Source: Polymyxa betae (taxonomy: Eukaryota > Endomyxa > Phytomyxea > Plasmodiophorida > Plasmodiophoridae). Taken from it: a stretch of 58,696 bases of DNA. The notes below the pieces were generated by a model. It worked only from the letters and a program-made list of their open reading frames with translations, had not been told where the DNA came from and made no database searches. How positions within the stretch are numbered: position 1 is the stretch's first letter; each line of letters starts with the position of its first letter. Shown here piece by piece: positions 18,701-30,000 of this stretch. Position numbers and translations under genes: made by a program. The stretch lies in NCBI GenBank assembly GCA_003693705.1, contig RBZT01000971.1, positions 2,117-60,812 on the forward strand. Direction: 5' to 3'.

Positions 18701-20429
18701 ATGGCTGAACTGCATTTAACAGAGTCTAGATCTCGATTCAGGTATTGGTTCCATCATCCTACTAGTCGTATTACGAATGTCGTCCTATCATCTGTACTAA
18801 ATTGTGTTCTCTTCTCTAAAGATCCTATTGGATATTCTCCAGCTGAAGCCCAGATTCCTATATTCGGTAATACAAGTCTGATCTATAAACTTCACATGAA
18901 TATCTCATATATACTGATTAGGTCCCGCTGGGAAGTTCATCTTCTATCCATATCCCTTCCTTGATACCTGGGGGCTCATCTTTAAAACGGTCATTGCTAT
19001 AATCTATCTCATTGCTGGCATGATATTCGGCAAGTATATCATCCATAATTATTTGCTTCGTGATAGATTTAGGTATTAATTACACCTGAATTACAAGCCA
19101 TAACTTAATCTCTCATACAGATGGGCAATGTTCAATGATGATAAAGGTTCATGGTTCTGTATGCTGATATCAAGTATCTGGTCTCTGTATACAGGATGCT
19201 TTCTATTCAATCTGATAGACAAAATATATCATCCACATGTGTAAGTAATCACATGATAACAATATGCAATTACGTATTGATATCAGAGCTGGTCACGATC
19301 ATGAAGAAATTGGAGACGGCTTAGGATTTACATTTGCCAAATTGCACGAATTTCTGAGCCCGTTTTCACTGACATTCAGTATCTTTGTCTTCATCATGGT
19401 ATTTGATGACGTCTTGCAGGTAAATCCAGGAGTGGTTATTCAATGGAATATTGCAATTGATAGATTAACAGGATAGAAGTGATCTTCATAGATCTACATC
19501 AGAACATCTTGGTGCAGATCCATATCCTAATACATGGATATCATTAAAGAGAATCTACAGGTCTGGACATGGTGCTGTAAGAATGATACTATTCTGGTAT
19601 TCACATATCATAGACATCTTATTTACTGTGAACTCAAATGTACCTCCCTCAGGACTGTCATGCTTCTAATCTTTCTCTTGCATGGATTCGTATTGGAATA
19701 TGAAAGATTCGATCATAGTTGGATACATTCGAATTTATTTCCTGCTATGTCAGAACTTGACAGGTTATTAACAACTTTTATGATTTGATGTTTTCTGAGT
19801 AATAATATTCAGATCAATACTTGCATCTATAATCACAGCATTAGAACTTCTATCAATTATGCAAGATGAAGGGTTTCCAAGATTCTCATCTGTCCATCGT
19901 GTACGTTTAGTGGGATTTAACTCAAGTCGAATCCATTTCGCCTTGAAAAATTTTGAAGTGGTTGTTACTGGAAAATGGTTCAACTACTCATTCGTATTGT
20001 GGACAATTGGCACTGATTTGATCATGTTTTATTATCAGGTTAGCTAACAAATCATTATAACCGAATCAACTAATGCATGAACATATAGTTCACGTATGAG
20101 CCCACCATCTATCATCAATCTGTTGATGATGAAGGATATATTATCTACTCAGGTGGAGTTCTAGAGAAATCTACGTTAGTATTGATCTGGTTTAAATCGA
20201 GGAAACTCAAATGATGTGGTACAGTTACAAAGGCACAAAGCCATACCTAATGTGTCTTTCGTTTCTACCAATCTTTATTGTATCGGCGATCTTCGTTTTC
20301 AGCTTGGTAAGCGATGCTAAGTCCAAGAAGAGGGCCAAGTCGATTAGCATGAATACTCAAGACCTAGATGAATCTCATGAAACAGAAGAATCTCTAGCAT
20401 TTGATGAATCCCAATTACGGGACGTATAA
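18701..20429 (+). CDS. TMEM117: TMEM117 family multi-pass membrane protein
   Basis: About nine exons with short introns. The N-terminus holds RFRYWFHHPTSRITNVVLSS and LFSKDPIGYSPAEAQIPIFG, matching the conserved start of TMEM117. GKFIFYPYPFL, a transmembrane segment ending in GMIFGKYIIHNYLLRDRFR, NDDKGSWFCMLISSIWSLYT, DPYPNTW and GAVRMILFWYSH follow. The C-terminal half has LASIITALELLSIMQDEGFP, HFALKNFEVVVTGKWFNYS and a last transmembrane helix (LMCLSFLPIFIVSAIFVFSL), then an acidic tail ending ESQLRDV. Blocks appear in the same order as in the animal protein, which sits in the plasma membrane and has been tied to ER-stress and mitochondrial signalling. Exon edges in the middle (19450-19800) are approximate. 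Confidence 0.85.
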
Positions 20430-20755
20430 ATCCAGCTCGTGCAATATTTTTTGCATCATGTCATTATTTAAAGAGATTACCAAAGTATATAAATAATGTC
20501 TTGCCTTATTATAACAAGAAGAGCAATGTCAGGAAATGTCATGGAGAACTGGATAGAAAAATGATAGCAAAATGTTCACATGTGGGACTTGTGAAATAAT
20601 TGCGTAATAGAAAGTGCGCAGATTCCGGTGTTGTCGCTCACCACATTTCTGTTTCCACTAAAAATCCACATAGTCCTCCATCGGATTCCATACATTATCG
20701 CTCTGCAATTGCGTTATCGTAGTCCTTGTCAGCAAGAAAACCGATCTGATACTAG
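20430..20755. other. Intergenic stretch between TMEM117 and the G3BP-like gene
   Basis: 326 bases, AT-rich in the first half and more mixed toward 20750. No gene is supported. It probably contains the TMEM117 terminator and the promoter of the next gene. Confidence 0.4.
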
Positions 20756-22375
20756 ATGTTGGATGTTAACCAGGAAGGACAAACTGTCGCCCAGCCGCCA
20801 ATGATGAAGACTAATCCTACGCTATCACCAGAGCAAGCCTCAGTCCCTGCTTCCTTGGTCGCGTCCACATTTGTCGAACAGTACTATAGAACGTTGGGAA
20901 ACGCTCCGCACCAGCTCCATCGTTTCTATAGCAATGATTCTGTTTTTGCAAGGCTCGAGCCAGGTACCCATGTCGCTATCTTTGGTTTCTGTCCACAGTT
21001 TTGCTGATCTTTCTATAAATAGGCGATGCTCTTTCGATGGATGCCGAATCCAAACTTACTGTACTGGGTCAGGTTGCCATTCATGCTAAGATTCGTGATC
21101 AAAGCTACAAAAATTGCAAAGCATTAATTGATACTATCGATTTTCAAGATTCTTTTGACGGCTCCGTCATTGTCTTGATCACTGGTTACATTAGCAACAA
21201 TGGTTGACTTAATTATGGAAACCACAATATCGGTAGATTTATGTGCTCTTTAGGTGCAAAACCTCGCCCATTTACTCAATCAATCCTTCTTGCTCGCCAG
21301 GATCGTGGTGGCTACTACGTTCGTAATGACATTCTACGCTTCGTTCAGCGTAATCAAGATAAGAATGTCCCTGCGCCTTCAACCGATGCGCCTTCAACCG
21401 ATGCCATCCAGGTACAAGATAATTATTTGTTCCAAATGAATACTAAATAGCTAGAATAGCCTGGTTTCGTTCCTGATATCAAGACGCCCTCGGTTGTGTC
21501 AGACAATGCTGCTACATCTGATGTATGCAGTGAAGGTCCTAAAGAGAATGTTTCTGACACCATGGAGCAAGTGGAAGAGTTTGATTCTACACCTCAGCCT
21601 GAAATTTCACTCGTAACTTTTACTGTATCTTTTGTTCTTTTCGCTAATGTATGCATTCAGGAGCAAGATATGAAGGTTGAGCAAGTTGAACCTGAACCGA
21701 TCTCTGTCGAACCTGTTCCTCTTCCTGGTATCGAATTCATTGAATCTGATATGTATTATATTTTGATATTGTGTAGAGCCGTCTGTTGCTCCAGCTGTTC
21801 CTTCAAAGCCAGCTTCCTGGGCTTCCTTGTTCACAAACTCAACTCCCGCTCCAGCCCCGTCTGCTACTCAACCTGCTCCAACTTCTCCTATTCAATCTCC
21901 TTCTACTCAGTCTCCTCCTACTCCTTCTGAATTTTCCTCTAAAACACCTGAGTACTGTTCCCAACCTACCCTATCTTAATTTTACTTAATCCCTACTTAG
22001 TTATTCTAGCCATATATTTGTTCAGAATCTGCCTGAATCTTCAACTGAAGCCGAGATAAGCTCTTTATTCTCAGCTTATGGCCCTGTTGACTGTGTCGAT
22101 ATTCTGCCAAAGCGCACTCTAGCGTAACTTGATGTTCTATCTCTCTAAGCGATACCCTGACGTCTATCGGCAGATTCGTAATTTTCGAGAATGCTCAGGG
22201 TGCCCAGGCGGCTTTGAATGCGAAGACGATCATGTTGCAAGGCCGAGATCTTCAAGTGTCTGCTCGTAAACCTCGTAGCCAATATAATAATCGTGGCCGT
22301 GGAAGGGGTGGTCGTGGTCGTCATGTTGCTGCTCGTGGACGTAATAACAAGCATGAAGAACGACAGCAACTTTAG
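20756..22375 (+). CDS. G3BP-like NTF2/RRM/RGG RNA-binding protein
   Basis: Exon 1 (MLDVNQEGQ...) enters an NTF2-like domain at VASTFVEQYYRTLGNAPHQL and FYSNDSVFARLEPG. Exon 2 continues it with KIRDQSYKNCKALIDTIDFQ and VIVLITGYISNNG, exon 3 with FTQSILLARQDRGGYYVRND and ILRFV. A long acidic/proline-rich middle follows (EQVEPEPISVEPVPLPGIEF), then an RRM (IFVQNLPESSTEAEISSLFS, AFIVFENAQGAQAALNAKT) and a short RGG-rich tail (GRGRGGRGRHVAARG). This is the exact order of Ras-GAP SH3-binding protein (G3BP), the nucleator of stress granules. Introns of about 50 bases split it into seven or so exons. It is a single copy in the window. Confidence 0.88.
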
Positions 22376-22498
22376 ACAGTTAACATATATTTTTATAAAC
22401 TTCCATGTCGATAAATTGTAGCTTTTCAACAAATGTATTGTATTTCTTTCAATTTTGTATTGTCAAATCGTCAATATTCGCAGCAATTGTATTGTTGA

Positions 22499-23593
22499 AT
22501 GCGCCGTTTGTACTCATCGATATATCGGGCGTTGCCAAAACCATGGAGACGTCTGATTACATCTGGGGCTATTGGTGTCACTATAGGATGGGCTACAGCT
22601 CCATATCTTCTTACTACTACAGAGCCATCTGTCCTTCCAATACATCAGCCCTTGGAAAATTTGGAACAAAGTCTTAACCATCGAGCTGCTGCTTTTGGCC
22701 TCCCGAGTTAGTGTTTAACCAGTGTATGCAATGTGTCTAACTGTAGTTTCTAGATTCGATGGGGATTAGTATACAGAAGGATTATATAGCTGCATTTGAT
22801 TGGAGAACAAGAAACCCTATCTGGGTTGCACAGATGCTTCGTAAACCGGGAAAATCACAAACTGGCAAGACGAAAGCTTCAAACAAGTCCTGCACAAATC
22901 TGACATTATTTAGATAAGCCTCGTGGCCGTCAGAACGTCCAGTTTGCTGCCGATGAATCTGTACCAGCTCCGTTCCGAACCAATCATCGTGATTATATTG
23001 GCTCTGGGTTAGATCGGGGACATCTGGCTCCTTCTGCTGATGCAGAATCACAGCGAGGTCTAGAACAGACATTCTTAATGACAAATATCAGTCCACAGGT
23101 TGGAGATGGATTCAACAGAACCTATTGGAATAGACTCGAGAGATTTATTCGTCGTTTACTGAACGAATATGAAGGTTGTTTCGTTGAAAACATCCACTAA
23201 TAAGCATTTAAATTGATTACAGAAGTGTATATTATATCTGGACCTTTATTTCTACCAGAGCAGTCCAACTCCAAAACTGTTATATACAACACGATTGGCA
23301 ATCAAATTGCTGTTCCAACTCATTTCTTCAAATCAGTTCTTGCTGTCAAGCCTGGATTTTTCAACCGCAGGACTTACTCGACAGCTACCTTTATCGTTCC
23401 AAATCGTAATATCGACCCGGCAACACCTCTGTCTTCATTCAAAGTACCGCTCGAGCAACTGGAGTCTAAAGCGGGCCTGATACTATGGCCCAAAATCAAT
23501 CGAGCTGCTCTGTCAGATTTGTGTGATGAAACCGGTTGTATTTTATCACTACTTCCGAGATTTGATCGCCACCGATCACAACAACCAGAATAA
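22499..23593 (+). CDS. Mitochondrial DNA/RNA non-specific endonuclease (EndoG/NUC1)
   Basis: The N-terminus (MRRLYSSIYRALPKPWRRLI, then a hydrophobic helix) is a typical mitochondrial presequence with membrane anchor. Exon 2 holds KDYIAAFDWRTRNPIWVAQM. Exon 3 has NHRDYIGSGLDRGHLAPSAD with the catalytic DRGH histidine, and TFLMTNISPQVGDGFNRTYW with the magnesium-binding asparagine. The last exon begins VYIISGPLFLP and runs to FDRHRSQQPE. All conserved blocks are present in order. EndoG proteins cut DNA and RNA in the intermembrane space and, after release, in the nucleus during cell death. The join PN-SMGISIQ at the first intron (from about 22706) restores the frame. Confidence 0.9.
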
Positions 23594-23782
23594 TAAAATA
23601 TCTGAATATGTAATGTTACATATGACATGAGACTGTCTATCTTTACTGTATAAATCTATAAGCAGCTCTATACCAGTCTATATAGTACAGATCTATACAT
23701 CATATCTTCTAGAACCTTTAACCATAGTGAATGTCATACATGCGCTGTCTGACCTCATAACCGATCAAAATATCTCTTTACA

Positions 23783-25408
23783 ATGTCGTCGTATTTGTTC
23801 GGCTTTGCCATCCTGTGCTTGATCATTTTTACACTGCTTCTATACCAAGTTCTCATCCGTCCTTATATGCAATATCGATATTATCAGCAGGAGGCGAAGC
23901 GGAATCCTAATCTGTTGATCGATATGCCACCCAGATTCGTTCCATTATTTGGTGATCTGATTCGTCTGAACAATGCCCTGAAGCAGAGTGATGATCAATT
24001 CGTTTTATTACGAGAGGCGATTAAGAATCGTGCTCGATTCAGTGTTGGATTTATTGGATGTATCCCTCGTATTGCTATATTAGATGCAGATGTTGTTCAA
24101 GATATATTATCAGCAAAAATGTTTGAATGGACTGGGATCAGTAGGGTCTCAGCAATGATATTTGGTTTAATGGTTCCTAATTCATTAATCTCTATGGAGG
24201 GATTATCATGGCAGCAACGTCGTAAAATTGTTGTTCCAACATTTAGATACCAAATGATGAAAATATATGGAGATGCTATTTCTACCATTTCTCAAGAACT
24301 TCTCAATCACACTGAACAATCTGAGAACGAAATCGATTTCGTGAAGATGTTCAAACGTTGGACGATTTCGATCATCGGGGCTTGTGCCTTTGGAGGCGCT
24401 TTCAATAATCTTGATGAAGCTGATCGCAAGCTAACTGATGAAGCCATTGACTCATTAACTGACATGATCAAATTTTCAGCAGAATTTGTCACTAATCCAG
24501 TGAATTTAATTCCAGGCATGATGTGGTTCCCAACACCAACCAGATATAAGTTCAGATCTGCTATCAGACGATGTCAAGATGTTGCGAACGAAGTTATACG
24601 ACGTCGTCTTCAAGGACAAAAACCTGCAATTGAATGTGGTATGAATCAGTAATTGCTGTTTCACTTTTCTTGAACTTGTCTCTTAGAACGTGATTTACTT
24701 GATGTTCTTGTATCTTATAAAACCGAGAATGGCAAGCTTCTATCAACTGAAGATATACGAGATGAATGTCTTCTCTTTATCTTTGCAGGACATGAAACAA
24801 CAGCCAATCTGCTATCATGGCTATTTGTTGTATTTTGTCAATATCCTGATATTGAAGAGAAATGTCGTCAGGAAGTTCTCGAAGTACTTCAGTCTAAAGA
24901 CAGCTCATTCCCAACAGAAGCTGATGTGAAATTAATGCCATTTCTTCATAGCTGCTTATTAGAAACATTACGATTATATCCTCCTGCTCCTGTTCTTGGA
25001 AGAGAATGTCGCCGTCCTTATAATCTAGGTGGATTTGAAGTTCAATCTGGAACAATGTTACGAATTGATATATGGGCGATTCATCATAGTCCAAGATATT
25101 GGAAAAATCCAGAGAATTTTGATCCAAATAGGTTCTTATCACAAGATGAGCATGGAAATATGATTGTTCGTCATCCTTCTGATGTACATACACATGCATG
25201 GATACCATTCGGTCATGGAATTCGTAATTGTCCTGGACAAGGGTTTGCTCTATTAGAAGCACGAATCATCATGGCTGGATTGTTGTCTAAGTTTAATATT
25301 GAATTCTCTCCAGGACAGAGATTTCCTGAGAAAGTTGCCATTACTTCCTCACCAAAATATGGTGTTATGGGTCGTTTGATTCCACGATCACCCAATAATA
25401 ATCAATAA
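23783..25408 (+). CDS. Cytochrome P450 monooxygenase, two exons
   Basis: Exons 23783-24638 and 24687-25408, with a 48-base intron, give 525 residues, the usual P450 length. An N-terminal signal anchor (YLFGFAILCLIIFTLLLYQV) places it in the ER membrane. MPPRFVPLFGD is the proline-rich hinge region. The oxygen-binding I-helix motif is FIFAGHETTANLLSW, the K-helix ETLR motif is intact, NFDPNRFL is the PERF-like block, and FGHGIRNCPGQGFALLEARI carries the heme-ligand cysteine. The overall pattern resembles the CYP4/CYP3-like or fungal CYP52/CYP53-like groups, so the substrate cannot be named; hydroxylation of a fatty acid or lipid is plausible. The stop is 15 bases from the stop of the convergent gene. 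Confidence 0.95.
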
Positions 25409-25423
25409 TATTTATTTGTGTGT

Positions 25424-26580
25424 TTATTGCCATCGTTTTATATTTCTCGATTGAACAGTGACCTGATTAAATTCATTAAATACTGTATATGTTGGCATTT
25501 GATCAGTACTTCCATGTTGCATTAAATGATGACTTCCAAGTTTTCGATTCATCTCTGATGCCAAGCTATCATGAGAATCTCTATTACATCCATGATTAAC
25601 ATGATATGCTTCAACTGTTCTTGTCATATCGATCATCTGAATATCCCAATGATTATATATGTATGATGTGAACCAGTTATCTAATAATATCTATTAGCAA
25701 AATTATGTTGAAATATAGCAGAAATTGTGCAATACCAAATAGAACACCACCTATAAAAAATGGAGGAATCTGATTCCAATCGATTGGAAGATCTCGTGTA
25801 AATATGAAATAATCCTGTCGAAAATGAATGAGTAGATAATTGCTTTGAAATCCAAATGAGAGACCTGAGCAGTTTTATCAAATAAAGACGAGTTGTGAAT
25901 AGATTTCATCCAATCTGTTTGGTATCCTCCAGATAATACATTATTATCAAGATCAATATTACGACGTCGTCCAATACCAAACCAATGGTTCCATTTACCA
26001 GATTGTTCGTGTTCATGTGCATGAGATATGATCCCAATCAATGTTTGCAATAAACTTATATCAAACATGATATCGCTATTAGCGATTGCTAATAATTTGC
26101 TCTGAACTTGTTTCAACGATTTGATTGTTGTAAGCAGATAACGATATGTGATAGCGTCGAGATCTGAATCTGCATTTTTATATAATGTTGGTAGACCGAA
26201 CTCGGTAGCTAACTGTATAACACGACAGTCTTGAGACGTCACAATAATATCAATTTGATCCAGATCTGCCCACGATCCCATCAAAAATTTCAGCCGCCTT
26301 TTCTCATGTTGAGCGAAGATGCAAATTGAGTGATTTGAGAGACTGACCTTTCAGAGCTTGTATTAGATTGCAATCTGGGTGACATTAATATTGTCAATAA
26401 CCCATCTGATCGTAATTGTCCTTGTAATCCAGAACGATAACATGTGTTATCTTTTCCAATAGCAGTATGAAGATTGGCAGATTGATGTAATGGCGACCAT
26501 AATGCTAAACTGATATTAATTAATACAAGAGACCACAATAGACATATAACAACAAGTATCTGAGCTGTCAATGGCATCAT
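25424..26580 (-). CDS. Type II membrane protein, nucleotide-diphospho-sugar transferase-like
   Basis: Four exons (26580-26348, 26297-25865, 25814-25751, 25680-25424; introns 50, 50 and 70 bases) give 328 residues in frame. A signal anchor lies at residues 7-29 (QILVVICLLWSLVLINISLA). The rest has DQIDIIVTSQD, FGLPTLYKNADSDLDAITYR, KLLAIANSDIMF (an NSD block in place of the DXD metal site), HWFGIGRRRNIDL, DYFIFTRDLPIDWNQIPPFF, IDNWF and TRTVEAYHVNHGC. The blocks (N.DI, IGRR, DYF.FTR, PPF..DNW, HQNH-like VNHGC) match a family of putative glycosyltransferases annotated in plants, algae and protists. The likely place of action is the Golgi. Donor and acceptor are unknown. Confidence 0.72.
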
Positions 26581-27033
26581 TATAAACGATCGTCAGATGT
26601 AAATCGGTACCAGTTGCTTCTCATTATTTAATGATATCATATCGGTAGGAGATTTCATTGTAGAAATGAGCTATATATGTTAATGATTATTACATTGATT
26701 GGAACCCTAATTCATGCTATTGTTAGCAAGTGAAATTAAAGACTTTCTCTTAATACAATCTGATATCTGCTGATATCCCATTATTAGATGGATCCTAATG
26801 TGAACAGTACTGCAGCAACATCATCAAATGATAAAAACATTTCATTACAATATCAACTGTCGAGATTTGACCGAAATTGGACAGCTGGAATTGATTCAAT
26901 TCGATGTTCGGTGGATTTTGTACACAGAAAAGTGTTATGTTCATTATTGCTGTCAAAGTTATTGAAAATTATACGCATCAGACAGATCGTTTAACAAGAA
27001 ATAATAAATGTTCAATTTAATGAAGAATATATT
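26581..27033. other. Intergenic stretch with a possible small reading frame
   Basis: About 450 AT-rich bases between the glycosyltransferase-like gene start and the giant receptor gene's stop. A 68-codon plus-strand frame (26788-26994, MDPNVNSTAATSSNDKN...) is methionine-initiated with ordinary composition, but has no family match. I treat it as an unproven small gene or chance frame. Confidence 0.35.
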
Positions 27034-30000
27034 TTACAAATCATCAGTATCTAGACGTCGTCGTGTAATCAATGCTTCAGCCATAGAACCTGTATTCTGA
27101 TTCAAGCTACGACTAACATGGTCGATATTTTGATTAAGTTGAACAGGACCAATCTCACTTGGATTATCATCACGATCATCATGATCAAGTAGATCCTCAT
27201 TACCAGTATTCGAATGAGCAACAACTTGATTATATAATGGATTCACTGATTGTCTCTCTAATGCCATATCTACAGCTCCTTTACCAGATGATTTCTTCGA
27301 TATTCGTGCATCAGCAGGAGAAATTTCTACAGGTTTCTCCACGTATACGGGTTCAGGTGCTGATTTCTGTCTTCGTCTTGGACAGAACGTCTTACGTAGG
27401 AAGAGAGCAGCTTGAGCGAAGAAGAAGGTGATGAGAGCAATAGTGAAGAATATGAGAATGAGAGATATAACCCAGTTCATAGTTGCATCAATCTGTTCAA
27501 GTATAAAGAATACTTGAGCTGCCATCATATACATTAATATTGACGTCTGTACTAATAGATGTAATCTATCATCTCCTTTACGTTGATAAGGATTTAATAA
27601 TAAGATCAACATCGTATAAATACATGTCACTGACATTCCTATTGGAATCTGATAATTTCGGAATCGAGATCCAAAGAATGATAAGAGTGATGTTAGAAAG
27701 AGCTTGTGGAGATTATCAAGAAGATCGAACCACCAATAACTGGGTGAAAATGCATCATATAAGAATCCAACCTGAGCTTTAATACCAGGTTCATGTAATC
27801 TATGACGTACTCGATATATAGACCATATAAAGAATAATGGTACACCAATAGGATATATGAATATTAATATTGGACTGTAATTACGATATTCATACCATGT
27901 AGAAGTATAACATTGAGTACGAACATCAGATAGAAGGTAATCAACACCATCAACTTGTACACAATTATATAGACGTAATATGATAGATGATGTCCCAGGA
28001 TAGAATAAGAACAATAAGAAGAGGATCATACGCCAATATCGACGTCGTGTACGTTTATGTGCAGCTGGTGTAGATGTTCGGCAATAACGTCTTGGTAATA
28101 GATAAATGAATGTGACAGCTAGAATCAATATAATAGGAGTGATAGATGCACTAATATATGTGGAATAGAAATTAGTAGAGAATATACAGGATACCATTGT
28201 AATTCCAGCTAGATCAAAGTTTAATGGTGTGAACCATGATAGAAATAATTTATATTGTGGTGGCCATGGCACATCTAATGTACTTGATAGATTAGTTGTT
28301 ATTTGAAAGAATCCTAATAATATCTTCATCTTGAACATAAAGTTAGGTGGTAATGATGTTATAACCTGCTGCTGTCCATTCAGATGTCTATGTTGTGATA
28401 TATTCAATAATGTTCTTGATGGTATATGAGTAGTAGGCATTGTTAGACTAGGCTGACTAACATGTCCAGATCCAGTCTGATATTGAGTCTTCTCTTTCTC
28501 CATTCTCATCAATTCAGAACCAGCACGTACTACTAGGAACAGCTGTAATGCAACACATCCACATACTAATGATGTTAAACATATAAATGATAACAATGAC
28601 AAGATTCGAGCTGGGCATTGTGTGCATGAACTTCCCCAAGTGTCGTAATATCCAGATTTACAGACAGCACAGAGCGGGCCGGTACGTCGATCTGGACATT
28701 CCCCTTCTAATGTCTGCATTGATGGACAATGTGATGCGAATAGACATCGATAGAATTGTCCAGATGCAGATCTCCAATATCCATCTAATGCATATAGAGT
28801 AGCATTAGTTGTACCATAATGTGTACAATCAGCACCAAATGGACACTGAAGACATGATTGTTCAGGAGGTGAACCAATCTCATGATAATATCCTGGATTA
28901 CATTGACATGATTGTTTGGATGAATCTGGACTAGATGTTGGACTACATGCAAGACAGACAGGAGTACCAAGTTTAGGAGCTATTAGATGTGGACCACAGA
29001 CACTGCAATCAGCAGATCCATTAACAGCTGATGTCCCAATTGGACATAATGAACATGATGTAGCACCAGTTGAAGATTTACTTCCAGCTGGACATAGAAG
29101 ACATTCATGAGAATTTGGACTGGGTTGATATGAGCCAGCATGACATATATAACATAATGTAGCTGCTGATGTATCAGAATATGATCCAGATGGACATATA
29201 GAACATTGAGTAGATCCTTGAGTATTGCTATAAGATCCAGGTTCACATTTGTCACATGATTCCGATGCAGTAGTATTAGAGTATCGCCCTTGTGGACATG
29301 ATAGACATATTGTAGATCCAGCTTCTCCTGCATATGCACCAGCTGGACAATCTGTACACTCACTACTGCCTTGCTTATTACTAATAGTACCAGCAGGACA
29401 TAACTGACATGATCCATCTGATGATTTATATCGTCCCATATCACATGGTACACAATTATCACTACCAATACGTAATGTACTATGTCCAGCATCACATACT
29501 GAACATGAACTTGATCCAGATCGATTGGAATATTGACCAATAGGACATGATATACACTGATCTGAACCTGCAGATGAATATGTTCCAATACCACAATCTG
29601 TACATTCTGACATGCCAGAATTTTTAGCAAATCTACCAGCAGGACACGACATACATTGTCCTTGTCCAAGCTGATTCTGATATGAACCTGATCGACAATC
29701 TAGACATTGCTCTACAGCAGATCCATTCCCATAACGACCAGGCACACAATCAAAACATTGAATAGCACCTTGTTGTGGTTGATATTGACCACGAGGACAT
29801 GCATCACATTTCGAGCTAGATTCAGCTGATTGAAAACGTCCAACAGGACACAAAAGACAGTCTGTAGACCCCTATAACACATAATCAATATGAGTGATGA
29901 GTGCAACTACAGACTACATACTGGATTAGGTGAATATCTGCCTGATGGACAGACAGTACAATCACTACTTCCATTATTGGTTTGATATGTGCCAGCAGGA

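Noticed and set aside
28983-29669. 228-codon minus-strand frame rich in V, L, H, I (MDKDNVCRVLLVDLL...)
   Set aside because: It is an out-of-phase shadow of the GCC2/GCC3 repeats of giant gene 1; the periodic repeats and codon bias keep the alternative phase open.
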